A DNA stretch of 64,000 nt from assembly GCA_035633115.1 (NCBI GenBank), contig DASQFN010000112.1:109201-173200 (forward strand). The letters are read 5' to 3'. The notes under the pieces are model-generated. The model was given only the letters and a program-made list of their open reading frames with translations. It searched no databases and had not been told where the DNA came from. The stretch comes from Gemmatimonadaceae bacterium. GTDB lineage: Bacteria; Gemmatimonadota; Gemmatimonadetes; Gemmatimonadales; Gemmatimonadaceae. A program made the position numbers and the translations under genes. This document shows positions 9,479 to 22,105 of this stretch, in pieces (position 1 is the stretch's first letter; each line of letters begins with the position of its first letter).

Positions 9479-9702
9479 TCTTCCTCCTTGCCGGCCAGAC
9501 CGCCGGCGGTATTGAAACCTGCATCGACGAAATTCGTGCTGCATGCGGTCTATGGAAGTTTGGGCGTATTCATCTTCGGCGCAAGTCGCTTATTTGCAGA
9601 CCCCATGGATCGGAGCTTGACACCGGATGCGCGCACCTTACCCTAAAGACTGCGACCCTCCTGAGAATCCATATCCCGCTTGTTTTTTCCCTGTCCTTCT
9701 AC

Positions 9703-10410
9703 TTGTTGTTTGCCTCAGCGCCGGTACTGACGGCGCAGAAGATCATGGCGACGCCAGTGATCGACTTTTTTGGCGTGGTCACAGACATCGATGGCGCTCC
9801 GATTGCCGGCGCAGAGGTCGTCCTGCAACGAGGCAGAGAAAGCAGCGAGACCGCGCGGACAACGAGCGATGGAAAATTCTCGTTCACCGAGGTCCGCGGC
9901 GCCCCGGTGCAGCTTCGGGTCCGCTGCATTGGGTACAGAGAATACTCCCGCTCGTTTCTCGCCGCCAGCGTTTCAACGGGCAAACCCGTATCTATAATTC
10001 TCGAGCGCGCGCCCCTGATCCTCGACACTGTACACGTCGCGGCGATCGAGGGCGGGAGGATGCGGGAGTTCTACGAGCGTCGGAAGATCCACCGGTCGGG
10101 CCACTTTGTGGAGAGAAAGGAGATCGATCGTCGAAATCCCGTGTACACCACCGACATGCTCCGGAGGTTTCCCGGAATCGCCATCCGGCCATCGGTTCGC
10201 GGGGGAAACTCGATCCGAATACGAGGCTGTCGGCCCACTCTCTGGATCGACGGAGTTCAGGCCGTCAACGCAGAGCTGGACGAGCTGACGCGCCCCGGCG
10301 AGATCGAAGGGGTAGAAGTGTATGGGTCATCCGCGGGGATTCCGCCCCAGTACCGCGACAGAGCCGGGCGCAGCTGCGGTGCCGTACTTGTCTGGACGCG
10401 CATTCGCTGA
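9703..10410 (+). CDS. carboxypeptidase-regulatory/TonB-plug domain protein without a barrel
   Basis: About 235 residues. A CarboxypepD_reg-like domain (FFGVVTDIDGAPIAGAEVVL, DGKFSFTEV) is followed by a linker and a TonB plug-like segment (RRNPVYTTDMLRRFPGIAI, RIRGCRPTLWIDGVQ, EIEGVEVYGSSAGIPPQY). It stops where a receptor barrel would begin. Such barrel-less proteins recur in this phylum and their job is not known. The first ATG/GTG/TTG is TTG 9703, but in-frame codons upstream (from CTG 9661: LRIHIPLVFSLSFYLLFASA) read as a complete signal peptide, so translation may start earlier from a rare codon. It converges on atpC, 15 bp away. Confidence 0.7.
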   Translation: MLFASAPVLTAQKIMATPVIDFFGVVTDIDGAPIAGAEVVLQRGRESSETARTTSDGKFSFTEVRGAPVQLRVRCIGYREYSRSFLAASVSTGKPVSIILERAPLILDTVHVAAIEGGRMREFYERRKIHRSGHFVERKEIDRRNPVYTTDMLRRFPGIAIRPSVRGGNSIRIRGCRPTLWIDGVQAVNAELDELTRPGEIEGVEVYGSSAGIPPQYRDRAGRSCGAVLVWTRIR

Positions 10411-10425
10411 CCGGCCAGCCCCCGC

Positions 10426-10689
10426 TCAGCTCGCGGCCGCGCGCTCCGTTACCACCCGAACCGTGTTGTCGACAACCTGTAGGAATCCGCCGTCAATGTT
10501 GAATTTCTTATCCCCCGCGCTGCCCGCGCCACCGCTCCCGAGTCGAAGCTCGCCCTTCCCGAGCAATGTCATCATCGGCGCGTGATTCTCCAGAATGCCC
10601 ACTTCGCCGTCGAACGCCGGCGCAACTACGGCCTCCGCTTCTCCCTCGAACAGCACGGCCTCGGGCGAAATCACGGACACCTTTAGCAC
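10426..10689 (-). CDS. atpC: ATP synthase F1 epsilon subunit, short form
   Basis: An 87-residue protein matching the N-terminal beta-sandwich of epsilon (VSVISPEAVLFEGEAEAVV, FDGEVGILENHAPMMTLLGKGEL, FNIDGGFLQVVDNTVRVVTE). Most epsilon subunits are about 135 residues; the C-terminal helical hairpin that inhibits the rotor is absent here, so that mode of inhibition should be missing. It follows atpD by 6 bp at the end of the operon. Confidence 0.9.
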   Translation of the reverse strand: MLKVSVISPEAVLFEGEAEAVVAPAFDGEVGILENHAPMMTLLGKGELRLGSGGAGSAGDKKFNIDGGFLQVVDNTVRVVTERAAAS

Positions 10690-10695
10690 CTGCCG

Positions 10696-13016
<2,321 letters not shown>

Positions 13017-13019
13017 GTG

Positions 13020-14606
<1,587 letters not shown>

Positions 14607-14755
14607 AGATGTGGTTTGCTGTGGGCGGGTTTTCGAGCGGCGCGGGCGGGCGATCATCGGGCAGAATCCCCGCCTCGTTTTGCTTGTGAAAAATATCACA
14701 AGCGGCCGGTGACTGCAAGGAGACGAGCTATCGCAGCCCCGGTTAGATTAGCGAC

Positions 14756-15508
14756 GTGATCCGCCTCGTTGACGTCCACAAGTCCTTCGGGCCCAAGACA
14801 GTGCTGGAAGGGTTTTCGCTCGACGTGGCGGAAGGCGAGACGATGGTAATCATCGGCTACTCGGGCTCCGGAAAATCCGTTGCGATCAAGCACATCGTCG
14901 GACTGCTCGAGCCGGACGAGGGCACTGTCTGGGTTGACGGCAAGGAAGTCCCGCGGCTCACCCGCCCCGAGCTGTACGATCTCCGCTCGAAGATTGGCTA
15001 CGTCTTCCAGTTCGCCGCATTGTTCGACTCGATGAGCATCGGCGACAACGTGGCGATGGGTCTCCGGAAGGAGCACAAGCTTCCCGAATCCGAGATTCAG
15101 GAGCGGATCAGCGAATCGCTCGAGCTCGTAGACCTGCCGGGAGTTGAAGGGAAGTTCCCGGCCGAGCTTTCCGGAGGAATGCGGAAGCGCGTCGGAATCG
15201 CGCGAGCGATCGCGCGGCGTCCCAAGTACATCCTTTATGATGAGCCCACGACGGGGCTCGACCCCGTGACGAGCGCGGTCATCGACCAGCTCATGGTGCG
15301 CACACGCGAGAAACTCGGCGTCACGAGCATCGTCATCACTCACGACATGCGGAGCGCTTACACGGTCGGCTCGCGGATCGCGATGCTTTACGAGGGCAAG
15401 GTGCGACAGGTTGGAACGGTGGAAGAGATAAAACACACGACCGACCCAATAGTCTGCCAATTCATCGAGGGACGTCCGAGCCTCGAGCTCGCGGCGACCG
15501 GCGTCTAG
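14756..15508 (+). CDS. mlaF: ABC transporter ATPase of the MlaF/Ttg2A type
   Basis: A 250-residue ATPase with Walker A GYSGSGKSVAIKHIVGLL, Q-loop YVFQFAALFDSMSIGDNV, signature LSGGMRKRVGIARAIA, Walker B YILYDEPTTGLDP and H-loop IVITHDMRSA. The FQFAALFDSM and TSIVITHDMRSAYTVGSRIAML segments are typical of the phospholipid-trafficking Mla group. It would power retrograde or anterograde lipid transport with MlaE permease and MlaD, neither of which is adjacent. Start is GTG 14756, divergent from atpA. The AraC-type regulator follows after 7 bp. Confidence 0.85.
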   Translation: MIRLVDVHKSFGPKTVLEGFSLDVAEGETMVIIGYSGSGKSVAIKHIVGLLEPDEGTVWVDGKEVPRLTRPELYDLRSKIGYVFQFAALFDSMSIGDNVAMGLRKEHKLPESEIQERISESLELVDLPGVEGKFPAELSGGMRKRVGIARAIARRPKYILYDEPTTGLDPVTSAVIDQLMVRTREKLGVTSIVITHDMRSAYTVGSRIAMLYEGKVRQVGTVEEIKHTTDPIVCQFIEGRPSLELAATGV

Positions 15509-15515
15509 CATCGCC

Positions 15516-16370
15516 ATGGATACCGCGGATCTTCCCACCATCCTTGCCTTCGTTCCCCGGGAGCGTGCGCGGTCGCTCGTGCGAACGGCGTTTCCGAAAC
15601 GAAAATGGCGGGTCATCGCCGCGCGTGACGCCGGCGAATTTGCGGACGCTTTGCGGCGGACTCTGGTCGACGCGGCGCTCGTCGACATTGGATCGCCACT
15701 GGCAATCGCGGCGCTCGCGTCGAGCGGGAGCGATGGACCGCTCCCGACGAACGGCGGAAGCGCTGACGAGACCTGGAAGATCGCCGCTCTCGCGCAGGAA
15801 TTTCCGAGTGCGCCGTTCTTTGCGATCAGCCCCCTTCGGGCAACCGACGCGCCTGCCGTCGCGCGCTGCAGCGCGCTCGAGTTCTGCGATGTAATTGCCG
15901 ACGGGATCGACGAGCCGGTGGCGCGGGAGCTGGTCGCACCTCAGACATTTTCCGCCAGGTTTTATGCGGCGCTCGTCAGCCCGCCACCCGCGCTCAGACT
16001 CGAGACACGAATGCAGCTCGCGAGCTGGCGGGCGATTCTCGCCGGTGGGGGCCGGCCGGTGCGAACGAGCGCGCTGGCGAAAGCGGCAGGCGTAAGTCGC
16101 GAGCACCTGAGCCGCAACTTCTCGGGGCTTGGCTCACCAAACCTCAAGCGGGTGATCGACCTCGTGAGGATGATCGCCGCGGCTGAGCTCGCAAAGAATC
16201 CCGGCCTGGACATCCGCGACATCGCCCACATCCTCGGCTTTGCGTCGTCGTCCCACCTGGCGGTGACGGCCCAGCGCGTGCTGGGCACTCGGCCGGCTTC
16301 TCTGTCGCGGCTGAGAACGGTGGATTTGATAGAGCGATTTGTGCAGGGGAGAACGCGCAGTCGAGGATGA
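15516..16370 (+). CDS. AraC-family transcriptional regulator with receiver-like N-terminus
   Basis: A 284-residue protein. The last about 100 residues form an AraC helix-turn-helix pair: VSREHLSRNFSGLGSPNLKR for the first, LDIRDIAHILGFASSSHLAV and RVLGTRPASL for the second. The N-terminal 140 residues (ILAFVPRERARSLVRTAF, DALRRTLVDAALVDIGSP) have the length and alternating pattern of a receiver fold but without obvious acidic-pocket residues, so a pseudo-receiver is an inference. It lies 7 bp after the MlaF-type gene and probably shares its transcript. The regulated genes are unknown. Confidence 0.75.
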   Translation: MDTADLPTILAFVPRERARSLVRTAFPKRKWRVIAARDAGEFADALRRTLVDAALVDIGSPLAIAALASSGSDGPLPTNGGSADETWKIAALAQEFPSAPFFAISPLRATDAPAVARCSALEFCDVIADGIDEPVARELVAPQTFSARFYAALVSPPPALRLETRMQLASWRAILAGGGRPVRTSALAKAAGVSREHLSRNFSGLGSPNLKRVIDLVRMIAAAELAKNPGLDIRDIAHILGFASSSHLAVTAQRVLGTRPASLSRLRTVDLIERFVQGRTRSRG

Positions 16371-16381
16371 ACTAACAGACC

Positions 16382-16560
16382 AGACCCATTCAGTTTGCGC
16401 GTTCTGCGTTTCCTGTTGCCCCGTCGTCAGTTATTCAGTCGCATTGCCGCGATGACACATCAGGGCTTAATCGGTTCCGCGATATGTCATCCCGGCAAAG
16501 CGACGGAATGACGGACGACTGAAAAACGGTACACTCGCAACGCGCAAACTGAATGGGTCT
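16382..16560. repeat. 179-bp element with perfect 22-bp terminal inverted repeats
   Basis: Bases 16382-16403 and 16539-16560 are exact reverse complements over 22 bp. The interior is also imperfectly palindromic: TTCAGTCG and GATGACA blocks near 16433-16453 recur inverted near 16484-16522. The element has no coding capacity. This is what a miniature inverted-repeat element or large REP-like cruciform looks like. It sits between the AraC-type gene end and the sigma-factor terminator. Target-site duplication is unclear. Confidence 0.65.
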
Positions 16561-16567
16561 AAAAAAC

Positions 16568-16598
16568 AACGGCACGCCGATTTCTCGGGCGTGCCGTT
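16568..16598 (-). terminator. rho-independent terminator of the sigma-factor gene
   Basis: An 11-bp stem (AACGGCACGCC with GGCGTGCCGTT) and 9-nt loop are followed on the minus strand by a T-run, 22 bp beyond the sigma-factor stop codon. T-rich sequence on the plus side as well suggests it works in both directions. Confidence 0.85.
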
Positions 16599-16619
16599 TC
16601 GTTTTTCTCGTCGGTTGCC

Positions 16620-17507
16620 TTACGCCGCGAAGCTCCCGAGTGCTCGACCAACATCCCCCTCACGCAGGCGCTTCAAGGCGCGATCGCGCAGCTGACGAAC
16701 GCGCTCGCGGGTGACGCCGAGCATCGAGCCGATCTCCTCGAGTGTGTGCTCGCGGCCGCCTTCCAGTCCGAAGTACAGGCGCAGCACCTTCGCATCCCTG
16801 GGAGGAAGCGTCGACAACGCCGTCTCGATCTCATCGTTGAGGAAGCGGTTCATTGCCTCCTCCTCGGTGTCTGGCATCTCGTCGGCGACGAACCGCTCGA
16901 TCAGAGAGCGATCGCCTTCCGGATCCATCGGTGCGTCGAGCCGCACGTCGCCTGTATTGAGCGCGGCGAGCGACTGCACTACGTCGACCGAGAGTCCCGT
17001 GAGATGCGACAGCTCTTCGGGCGTCGGCTCGCGCCGCATCTTCTGGCGAAGGATCTCCGACGCCTTGATGATGCGCGACAAGTCGGCCGTCCGGTTGAGC
17101 GGAACGCGCACGGTTCGCCCCTGGCGCGCGAGCGAGCTCAGGATGGCCTGACGAATCCACCACACCGCATAGGAGATGAACTTCACTCCCTGGTCGGGAT
17201 CGAATTTTCGGGCAGCGGTGAGCAGCCCGACGTTCCCTTCCCCGATCAGGTCGATCAGAGGAAGTCCGCGGTTCTGATACTTTTTTGCGACGGAGATGAC
17301 GAAGCGCAGGTTGCGCTTTACGAGCTCCTGCAGCGCGTCCTGGTCTCCAGCACGAATCTTCCGGGCAACCTCGATCTCTTCGTTTCCCTTGAGGAGCGGG
17401 TAAGTACTGACCTCATAGAGATACTGATCGAGGATGTCGCGCTCCGGCTCACTTGGCGCGATTCCCCCCGGTGCGGCCGCTCGGCGGCGGCGCTTTACTT
17501 CAGCCAT
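16620..17507 (-). CDS. RNA polymerase sigma-70 factor, group 1/2 without region 1.1
   Basis: A 295-residue factor with region 1.2 (ILDQYLYEVSTYPLLKGNEE), region 2 (NLRFVISVAKKYQNRGLPLI, EGNVGLLTAARKFDPDQG, KFISYAVWWIRQAI), region 3 (RQGRTVRVPLNRTADLSRII) and region 4 with its helix-turn-helix (HTLEEIGSMLGVTRERVRQL). It lacks the long acidic region 1.1 of E. coli RpoD. Sequences like this serve as the housekeeping sigma in this phylum or as an RpoS-like paralogue; the sequence alone does not decide. It has its own terminator and stands alone. The 292 bp upstream of it hold no gene I can support. Confidence 0.88.
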   Translation of the reverse strand: MAEVKRRRRAAAPGGIAPSEPERDILDQYLYEVSTYPLLKGNEEIEVARKIRAGDQDALQELVKRNLRFVISVAKKYQNRGLPLIDLIGEGNVGLLTAARKFDPDQGVKFISYAVWWIRQAILSSLARQGRTVRVPLNRTADLSRIIKASEILRQKMRREPTPEELSHLTGLSVDVVQSLAALNTGDVRLDAPMDPEGDRSLIERFVADEMPDTEEEAMNRFLNDEIETALSTLPPRDAKVLRLYFGLEGGREHTLEEIGSMLGVTRERVRQLRDRALKRLREGDVGRALGSFAA

Positions 17508-17799
17508 TGTTTGGACACCTCAGGTCCTTAGCGAAATACTTCTTATTTATTAGACACGGCGAACGCCGAGTGCAGCGAATTTGACGCACGAGGCAGCAAT
17601 TTGCCGCCGATTTGGGTCACGTTAATTCAATACCGCCCCAAAACATCTGTGATCCTAGGAATTGTTTTCGTTGGACGTTCGGGCGCTGCAAGATACCGGC
17701 CGCGGAGCAAAATACTAGTGCGATTTCTTGACTTCGATTCTACCCGCGGATATCCTTCGCGGTTCCTCTCGGGCGCGGTTGTCCAGAGGGAAAAAGGCC

Positions 17800-17872
<73 letters not shown>

Positions 17873-17937
17873 TCCGGTTCGGGGCGCGAGGGGTCAGCGA
17901 TTAGATTTGAGAATCGGATTTGCGTTTCCGGAGATAC

Positions 17938-18010
17938 GCGGGAATAGCTCAGTTGGTAGAGCACAACCTTGCCAAGGTTGGGGTCGCGGGTTCGAGTCCC
18001 GTTTCCCGCT
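17938..18010 (+). tRNA. tRNA-Gly(GCC)
   Basis: Full cloverleaf of 73 nt with acceptor GCGGGAA/TTCCCGC. The anticodon stem-loop ACCTTGCCAAGGT gives GCC and the discriminator is U. CCA is not encoded. Second in a cluster of four tRNA genes. Confidence 0.95.
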
Positions 18011-18050
18011 TAGCGCCGGCGGTCGGTCGTGACGCCGGCGTTTGATTCAG

Positions 18051-18124
18051 GGGCGGTTAGCTCAGTTGGTTAGAGCGCCACGTTGACATCGTGGAGGTCA
18101 CAAGTTCGAGTCTTGTACCGCCCA
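18051..18124 (+). tRNA. tRNA-Val(GAC)
   Basis: Full cloverleaf of 74 nt with acceptor GGGCGGT/ACCGCCC. The loop in CCACGTTGACATCGTGG gives anticodon GAC. The T-arm is CAAG/CTTG around TTCGAGT. CCA is not encoded. Confidence 0.95.
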
Positions 18125-18153
18125 TGCGTTTTGGGTGATGGAAGTGAGCATGG

Positions 18154-18227
18154 GCGCCCGTAGCTCAATTGGATAGAGCATCTGACTACGGATCAGAAGG
18201 TTAGGGGTTCGAGTCCCTTCGGGCGCG
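18154..18227 (+). tRNA. tRNA-Arg(ACG)
   Basis: Full cloverleaf of 74 nt with acceptor GCGCCCG/CGGGCGC. The loop CTACGGA gives anticodon ACG, read as ICG after deamination. The part from the anticodon stem onward is repeated exactly at 22592-22646, so this gene is an integration target (see the att repeats). Confidence 0.96.
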
Positions 18228-18235
18228 TCAGATGA
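18181..18235 (+). repeat. left attachment-site copy (55-bp direct repeat in tRNA-Arg)
   Basis: These 55 bases run from the tRNA-Arg(ACG) anticodon stem to 8 bp past its 3' end and are identical to 22592-22646. Exact duplication of a tRNA 3' part is the usual footprint of tyrosine-recombinase integration. The pair encloses about 4.4 kb. Confidence 0.85.
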
Positions 18236-18244
18236 TGGATTGAC

Positions 18245-18276
18245 CCTGTGTCGCGAACGCGATGCAGGTTTTTTTT
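18245..18276 (+). terminator. terminator of the tRNA cluster
   Basis: An 11-bp stem (CCTGTGTCGCG with CGCGATGCAGG, two wobble pairs) is followed by eight T. It lies 17 bp past tRNA-Arg(ACG). Confidence 0.85.
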
Positions 18277-18486
18277 GCTATCAAATCGCATCCACGGAAC
18301 TCGCGGCACGCGTTGAACCGACCTTCGGGGCCAGCTAATAGGCGTTTCCCCCAAAACGGGTGACGTTTTTCAAGTCTCGCTCGTCGCCCTAGAGAACGCG
18401 AATTGGGCAGCGCCGGGATTCCATGTCTCCGCCGGGACGCGCTGCTCTACAAATGTCGGCGGCCTTCAGGGGAGGATTCCAGCCCT

Positions 18487-18903
18487 ATGACGCGCATCTC
18501 TTTGCTCTCACGCAGGTTTTGGAAGTCCGAGAATGGTACAGGGTTGGTGGAGTTTGCCATAGCTGCCCCGGTTTTCATGATCGTACTTTTCGGCATTATC
18601 GAACTCGGCCTCGCTGTCTGGCAAAAAAACAGCGTTGCCTCCGACGTGCGGGAAGGAGCACGCTACGCTGTCGTGCGCGGCACGGCGAGCGGGCGAACCG
18701 CAACCGCCGAGTCGGTCTCGGAATACGTCAAAACGCGAACATCGCTCGACACAGCCGCGTTCCGGGTCTACACAACGTGGTCCCCCAACAAGCGCCCGGG
18801 CTCCGTGGTGACCGTCAGCGTCGCCCACAATGTTCCTCGGCGGGGACCATTCATTCCCGCCCATACCGACAGCGCAAGCTCTCAGATGGTCATTGCCTTC
18901 TGA
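18487..18903 (+). CDS. TadE-like pilus assembly pseudopilin
   Basis: A 138-residue protein. The N-terminus ENGTGLVEFAIAAPVFMIVL followed by FGIIELGLAVWQ is the TadE hydrophobic signature, with the processing Glu next to the membrane segment. The rest (SDVREGARYAVVRG, VVTVSVAHNVP) is a small periplasmic domain. TadE and TadF minor pseudopilins support Flp/Tad pili that mediate adhesion. It is first of three Tad-type genes; no TadA ATPase, prepilin peptidase or Flp pilin is in the window, so the secretion machinery must be elsewhere if the set works. Confidence 0.82.
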   Translation: MTRISLLSRRFWKSENGTGLVEFAIAAPVFMIVLFGIIELGLAVWQKNSVASDVREGARYAVVRGTASGRTATAESVSEYVKTRTSLDTAAFRVYTTWSPNKRPGSVVTVSVAHNVPRRGPFIPAHTDSASSQMVIAF

Positions 18904-18926
18904 TGCTGGCATCCAGGAGTGGGAAC

Positions 18927-19388
18927 ATGCGTGATGCAGTTGTTCGAGCGTTGAGAGCCCTTCGAAGCTCAGACGCGGGTGCCGCAGCGGTAGAGCTCGC
19001 GATGACTCTTCCGCTGCTTGCATTGCTCGCCGTCGGCGTGGCCGATTTCGGACGGCTTTATTTCACAAGCATCGCCGTGGCCAATGCCACTCGGGCCGGC
19101 GCGCAGTACGGGGCGCAGAGCACGACGACGAGCGGCAACTTTGCCGGCATAGAGCAGGCAACGCGAAATGATGCAGCAGACCTCGGCGAAATCACCGTAG
19201 CATCGAGCCGCTTCTGCCGATGTCCCGACGGCAGTACCCCCGCCTGTACGGGCACGTGTGCCTCGTATGGCGCTCCTCAGGTGTTCGTTCACGTCAGCGC
19301 AAGCAAGACGTATGCATTTCTGATTGACTACCCGGGTCTACCACCGACGGTCGCAATCACGCGGACCGCGACGTTTCGCGCGCAATAA
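18927..19388 (+). CDS. second TadE-like pseudopilin
   Basis: A 153-residue protein starting at ATG 18927, chosen for its AGGAG site 7 bp upstream over the in-frame ATG at 18903. SDAGAAAVELAMTLPLLALL followed by AVGVADFGRLYF is the TadE/TadF signature. The periplasmic part has four cysteines in SRFCRCPDGSTPACTGTCAS, likely disulfides. It is separated from the previous gene by 23 bp and ends directly at the TadG start, so the three form an operon. Confidence 0.8.
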   Translation: MRDAVVRALRALRSSDAGAAAVELAMTLPLLALLAVGVADFGRLYFTSIAVANATRAGAQYGAQSTTTSGNFAGIEQATRNDAADLGEITVASSRFCRCPDGSTPACTGTCASYGAPQVFVHVSASKTYAFLIDYPGLPPTVAITRTATFRAQ

Positions 19389-20639
19389 ATGAAGCGACCT
19401 GAGACGGGCTCAGCTCGGCCGGGCAACAGGCGCGGTGCGATCCTGATCATTATGGGAGTGTCGATGGTCGCCGTGATGGGCCTTCTGGTGCTTAGCATCG
19501 ACGGCGGTACCCTGCAGGAGCAAAAACGACTGGCACAAACGGCCGCCGACGCAGGGGCCCTGGCCGGAGCCGTCGAGATTCTCAGAAATCGAAGGGACTC
19601 GGTGGTCGCTTCGGCAAAGAGTGAGACGGCAAGAAACGGATTTGCTGACCTGGTAGGAGCCGACACCATAACAGTGACCTACCCCGCGAGAGGTGGAACC
19701 TTCGTCGGGTCCAGGTTCGTCGGCGTCGAAGTACAACGGACTGTGCCTACGTATTTCGCGGGCATTTTCGGCTGGGGATTTGTGACCGTCCGAAGCCGGG
19801 CAGTCGCCGGTATCGTCCTGGCCGAGTACTGCTTTATCGTACTGGACCCTGCAGGAAATTCCGCCCTCAGCGTGGATAATACGTCTCGTCTCACCGGCAG
19901 CGAATGCGGCGTCGCTGTGAACTCTACCGCCTCCAATGCCGCGGATGTCAGCGATCAAGGTCATATAATCGCCAGCACGATTGGGGTGACGGGCGGCGTC
20001 TCGGGGACCAATTTCAGCCCCACTCCGGACCTGGGCATGCCACCGGTGGCCGACCCGCTCGCGTGGGTCCCGATGCCACCAGTGCCAAACACTTGCGACT
20101 ACACCTCGCTGGAAGTTACGAGCGCGATGACATTGAACCCCGGAACCTACTGCTATGGCCTCAAGGTCTTCAATGGTCAAGCGATGTTGAACCCCGGCCT
20201 CTACATCTTGAGAGGAGGGGGGCTCGAGGTGAAATCGGCAGGGTCCACGCTGACGAGCCTCGGCACTGGCGTCAGCTTCTTCAACACCGTTTCGCCTCTT
20301 GGCGGAGATTACGGACCCATTCTCATGCAGGCCAACGTGACGGTGAATATCTCTGCGAACACTGACCCGGCCAGCGCTCTACCGGGCATTCTTTTTTACT
20401 CGGACCCAGCGGCGCCAAATCTGACGAACGTATTCAAGGCAGGGTCGACCAGCACCATGGACGGCACGATGTATTTTCCGTCGCAAACCATCGAATTCAA
20501 CAGCGGATCAGGGAGCGTTACCAACGGCGCGGTGGTCGCGTTCCGGGCTGCCCTGAGGAACAACACTGACCTCACCTTCACTGGTTACAACCCCGTTCCA
20601 GATCTGTTTGCGTTGAAGCGGGCCGCGATTGTCGAGTAG
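19389..20639 (+). CDS. TadG-like Flp pilus assembly protein
   Basis: A 416-residue protein with the TadG N-terminus: RRGAILIIMGVSMVAVMGLL, then LSIDGGTLQEQKRLAQTAAD and AGALAGA, in which the Gly-Asp-Ala-Ala pattern after the single membrane helix is typical. The remainder is a long exported domain, Gly/Ser/Asn-rich, with beta-strand repeats (LNPGTYCYGLKVFNGQAMLN, PGLYILRGGGLEV) and only four cysteines. A usual TadG von Willebrand fold is not obvious. It follows the second TadE with no gap. The product probably sits in the periplasm or at the surface and aids pilus formation or adhesion. Confidence 0.78.
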   Translation: MKRPETGSARPGNRRGAILIIMGVSMVAVMGLLVLSIDGGTLQEQKRLAQTAADAGALAGAVEILRNRRDSVVASAKSETARNGFADLVGADTITVTYPARGGTFVGSRFVGVEVQRTVPTYFAGIFGWGFVTVRSRAVAGIVLAEYCFIVLDPAGNSALSVDNTSRLTGSECGVAVNSTASNAADVSDQGHIIASTIGVTGGVSGTNFSPTPDLGMPPVADPLAWVPMPPVPNTCDYTSLEVTSAMTLNPGTYCYGLKVFNGQAMLNPGLYILRGGGLEVKSAGSTLTSLGTGVSFFNTVSPLGGDYGPILMQANVTVNISANTDPASALPGILFYSDPAAPNLTNVFKAGSTSTMDGTMYFPSQTIEFNSGSGSVTNGAVVAFRAALRNNTDLTFTGYNPVPDLFALKRAAIVE

Positions 20640-20692
20640 TGGTCCCGCAAGCATCAGCTGCTTCGGACGAACGTGACGATCGATGGCGGGGC

Positions 20693-21205
20693 TTACGCGA
20701 TGGACAAGTCGTTTTCTTTCTGCCGCTGATCGTAGCCCGACGGTACGATCCCGCCTGAGCGCCAGCGGCTTTCATAATCCTCGATGATCCCGGGCAGGTA
20801 CGCTTCCGGAGACGAATATCGAATCCCGGCTCCTCCCAGCTCGGCGAGACTGCGTGTGTTATCGAGCTCCGACATCCACTGTCCGCTGAATGGTGAGCAG
20901 TGAGGCAGCAGACCCGCACGCTGCAAGTCGGCGCGAGGTACACGCTCGATGATCAGCTTGCGTTCAGCGAGGCGCGCAAGCATCGGAAGAAGTTCAGCGA
21001 GCGACATCGACTCGCCGTACGAGATGTTGTAGGCCCGTCCTATTCCTTCGCCCGAGCCGACAAGCTGGACGACCAGGCGAGCGACGTCGCCAACGTACAC
21101 ATGTCGAAGCGGAAGTCCCCGTTCATCGGGAACGAGGATCGCATTTCCATCGAGCATCCGCGCGACGTACGCCTGGATCCTGCCGTAGTGATCACGCTCG
21201 GAAGC
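20693..21205 (-). pseudogene. 5'-truncated NAD-dependent epimerase copy
   Basis: The minus-strand reading MLDGNAILVPDERGLPLRHV, YVGDVARLVVQLVGSGEG, RAYNISYGESMSLAELLPML, LLPHCSPFSGQWMSELDNTR and GYDQRQKE matches the C-terminal half of the complete epimerase at 24613-25626 almost segment by segment. Similarity begins near SERDHYGRIQAY; upstream of about 21210 it is lost, so the Rossmann half with the NAD-binding glycines is missing. It lies inside the tRNA-bounded island. It is a decayed duplicate, not likely active. Confidence 0.75.
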
Positions 21206-21455
21206 GACTGGCCCGTTATGCCGACGAGCACCAGGAACGCTTCGGGCGAATAGACCTGATTATCGTCGAGAAACTGGAGGGGGAGACCGATCATGCGCTT
21301 GGCTGCTCCAGAAGCCACTCGCCGCTCTCCGAGCATTTCGTCGCGGACCACGAAAACGCAAAATACAAAACCCGACCGTCATTTGTTGTTGCTGCTGTCA
21401 AGCCTAGCAACTGCGAGCGTTGACAATAGCGACGGATCGCAGATAGCTTCATCGT

Positions 21456-21689
21456 ATGCTGATGCGGCTACGATTACCGGAACTCTTGGACGAGCGGGGA
21501 ATGTCTGCCTACGCCCTCTCGAAGCAATCCAAGGGGCGGATCAGCATGTCCACCGCCTACCGGATGGCGAGGCTTTCAGGTCGTGTGCAGAACTTCGACG
21601 CGGAACTGTTGGAGGCTCTCTGTGACGTGCTGTCGGTCGAGCCCGGAGAACTGCTAGAGCGGGATTCCGCCAAGCGTCGGCGGAAATGA
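21456..21689 (+). CDS. XRE-family helix-turn-helix regulator
   Basis: A 77-residue protein with a Cro/CI-type domain (MRLRLPELLDERGMSAYALS, ISMSTAYRMARLSGRVQNFD, LLEALCDVLSVEPGELLERD) and a basic tail KRRRK. The second half is nearly identical to the regulator at 60818-61045. Its stop overlaps the start of the next small gene by 4 bp (ATGA), as in the other copy. Start may be ATG 21456 or 21462. It lies in the tRNA-Arg island and probably represses its own transcript. Confidence 0.82.
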   Translation: MLMRLRLPELLDERGMSAYALSKQSKGRISMSTAYRMARLSGRVQNFDAELLEALCDVLSVEPGELLERDSAKRRRK

Positions 21690-21931
21690 GCTGCCCGGTC
21701 CACTCGCAGGCTCAGCCCTGCTTTGTGTGCGCGCTCGAGGAGAGGTTGCCAAGTTCCCTGGTGGAGCAGTTGTGCGCCTCAGCCGCCTTTATGGAGGCGC
21801 TACAGAATCGGTACGGCTATGCCTGGCGAGATCCAAGGAGAGGTGTTGCACATCGCAGCAGAGATGATACTCCCCACGCCCAAGTCCTCCGGTCAAAAAG
21901 AAGCCGCCCGTTGCACTGGGGTAGAACCTGA
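21686..21931 (+). pseudogene. small cysteine-motif protein, frameshifted copy
   Basis: The start MSCPVHSQAQPCFVCALEER continues as LVEQLCASAAFMEALQNRY and then leaves the pattern. The intact paralogue at 60612-60821 continues MSGEIQGEVLHIAAEIRG; the same words (PGEIQGEVLHIAAEM) are found here in the +1 frame, so a single extra base near 21818 broke this copy. Cys3, Cys12 and Cys15 with His6 could bind a metal. It overlaps the XRE gene by 4 bp. Function unknown. Confidence 0.6.
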
Positions 21932-22105
21932 GTCGAGCATCCAAGGTGATAGGGGGGTGAGCGGCGCAGGCTGCGCGAGGGTCGAACCGTTCCTGCAATT
22001 CATTCCCGAGAGACAACGGGCTTGCTACGAACCTTTCGTTTCTTCGCGGCGGCTCCGCATTTAGCCGAACACTCGATAGGCTCTCGGATCACTAGAGAAG
22101 GATTT

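Noticed and set aside
14707..14755. Promoter calls between atpA and the MlaF-type gene
   Set aside because: A divergent promoter must lie here, but no clear -35/-10 pair could be picked with confidence.
14696..15688. 330-residue open frame on the minus strand
   Set aside because: It is fully antisense to the MlaF-type ATPase gene, has no family-like sequence and arises from high GC codon bias.
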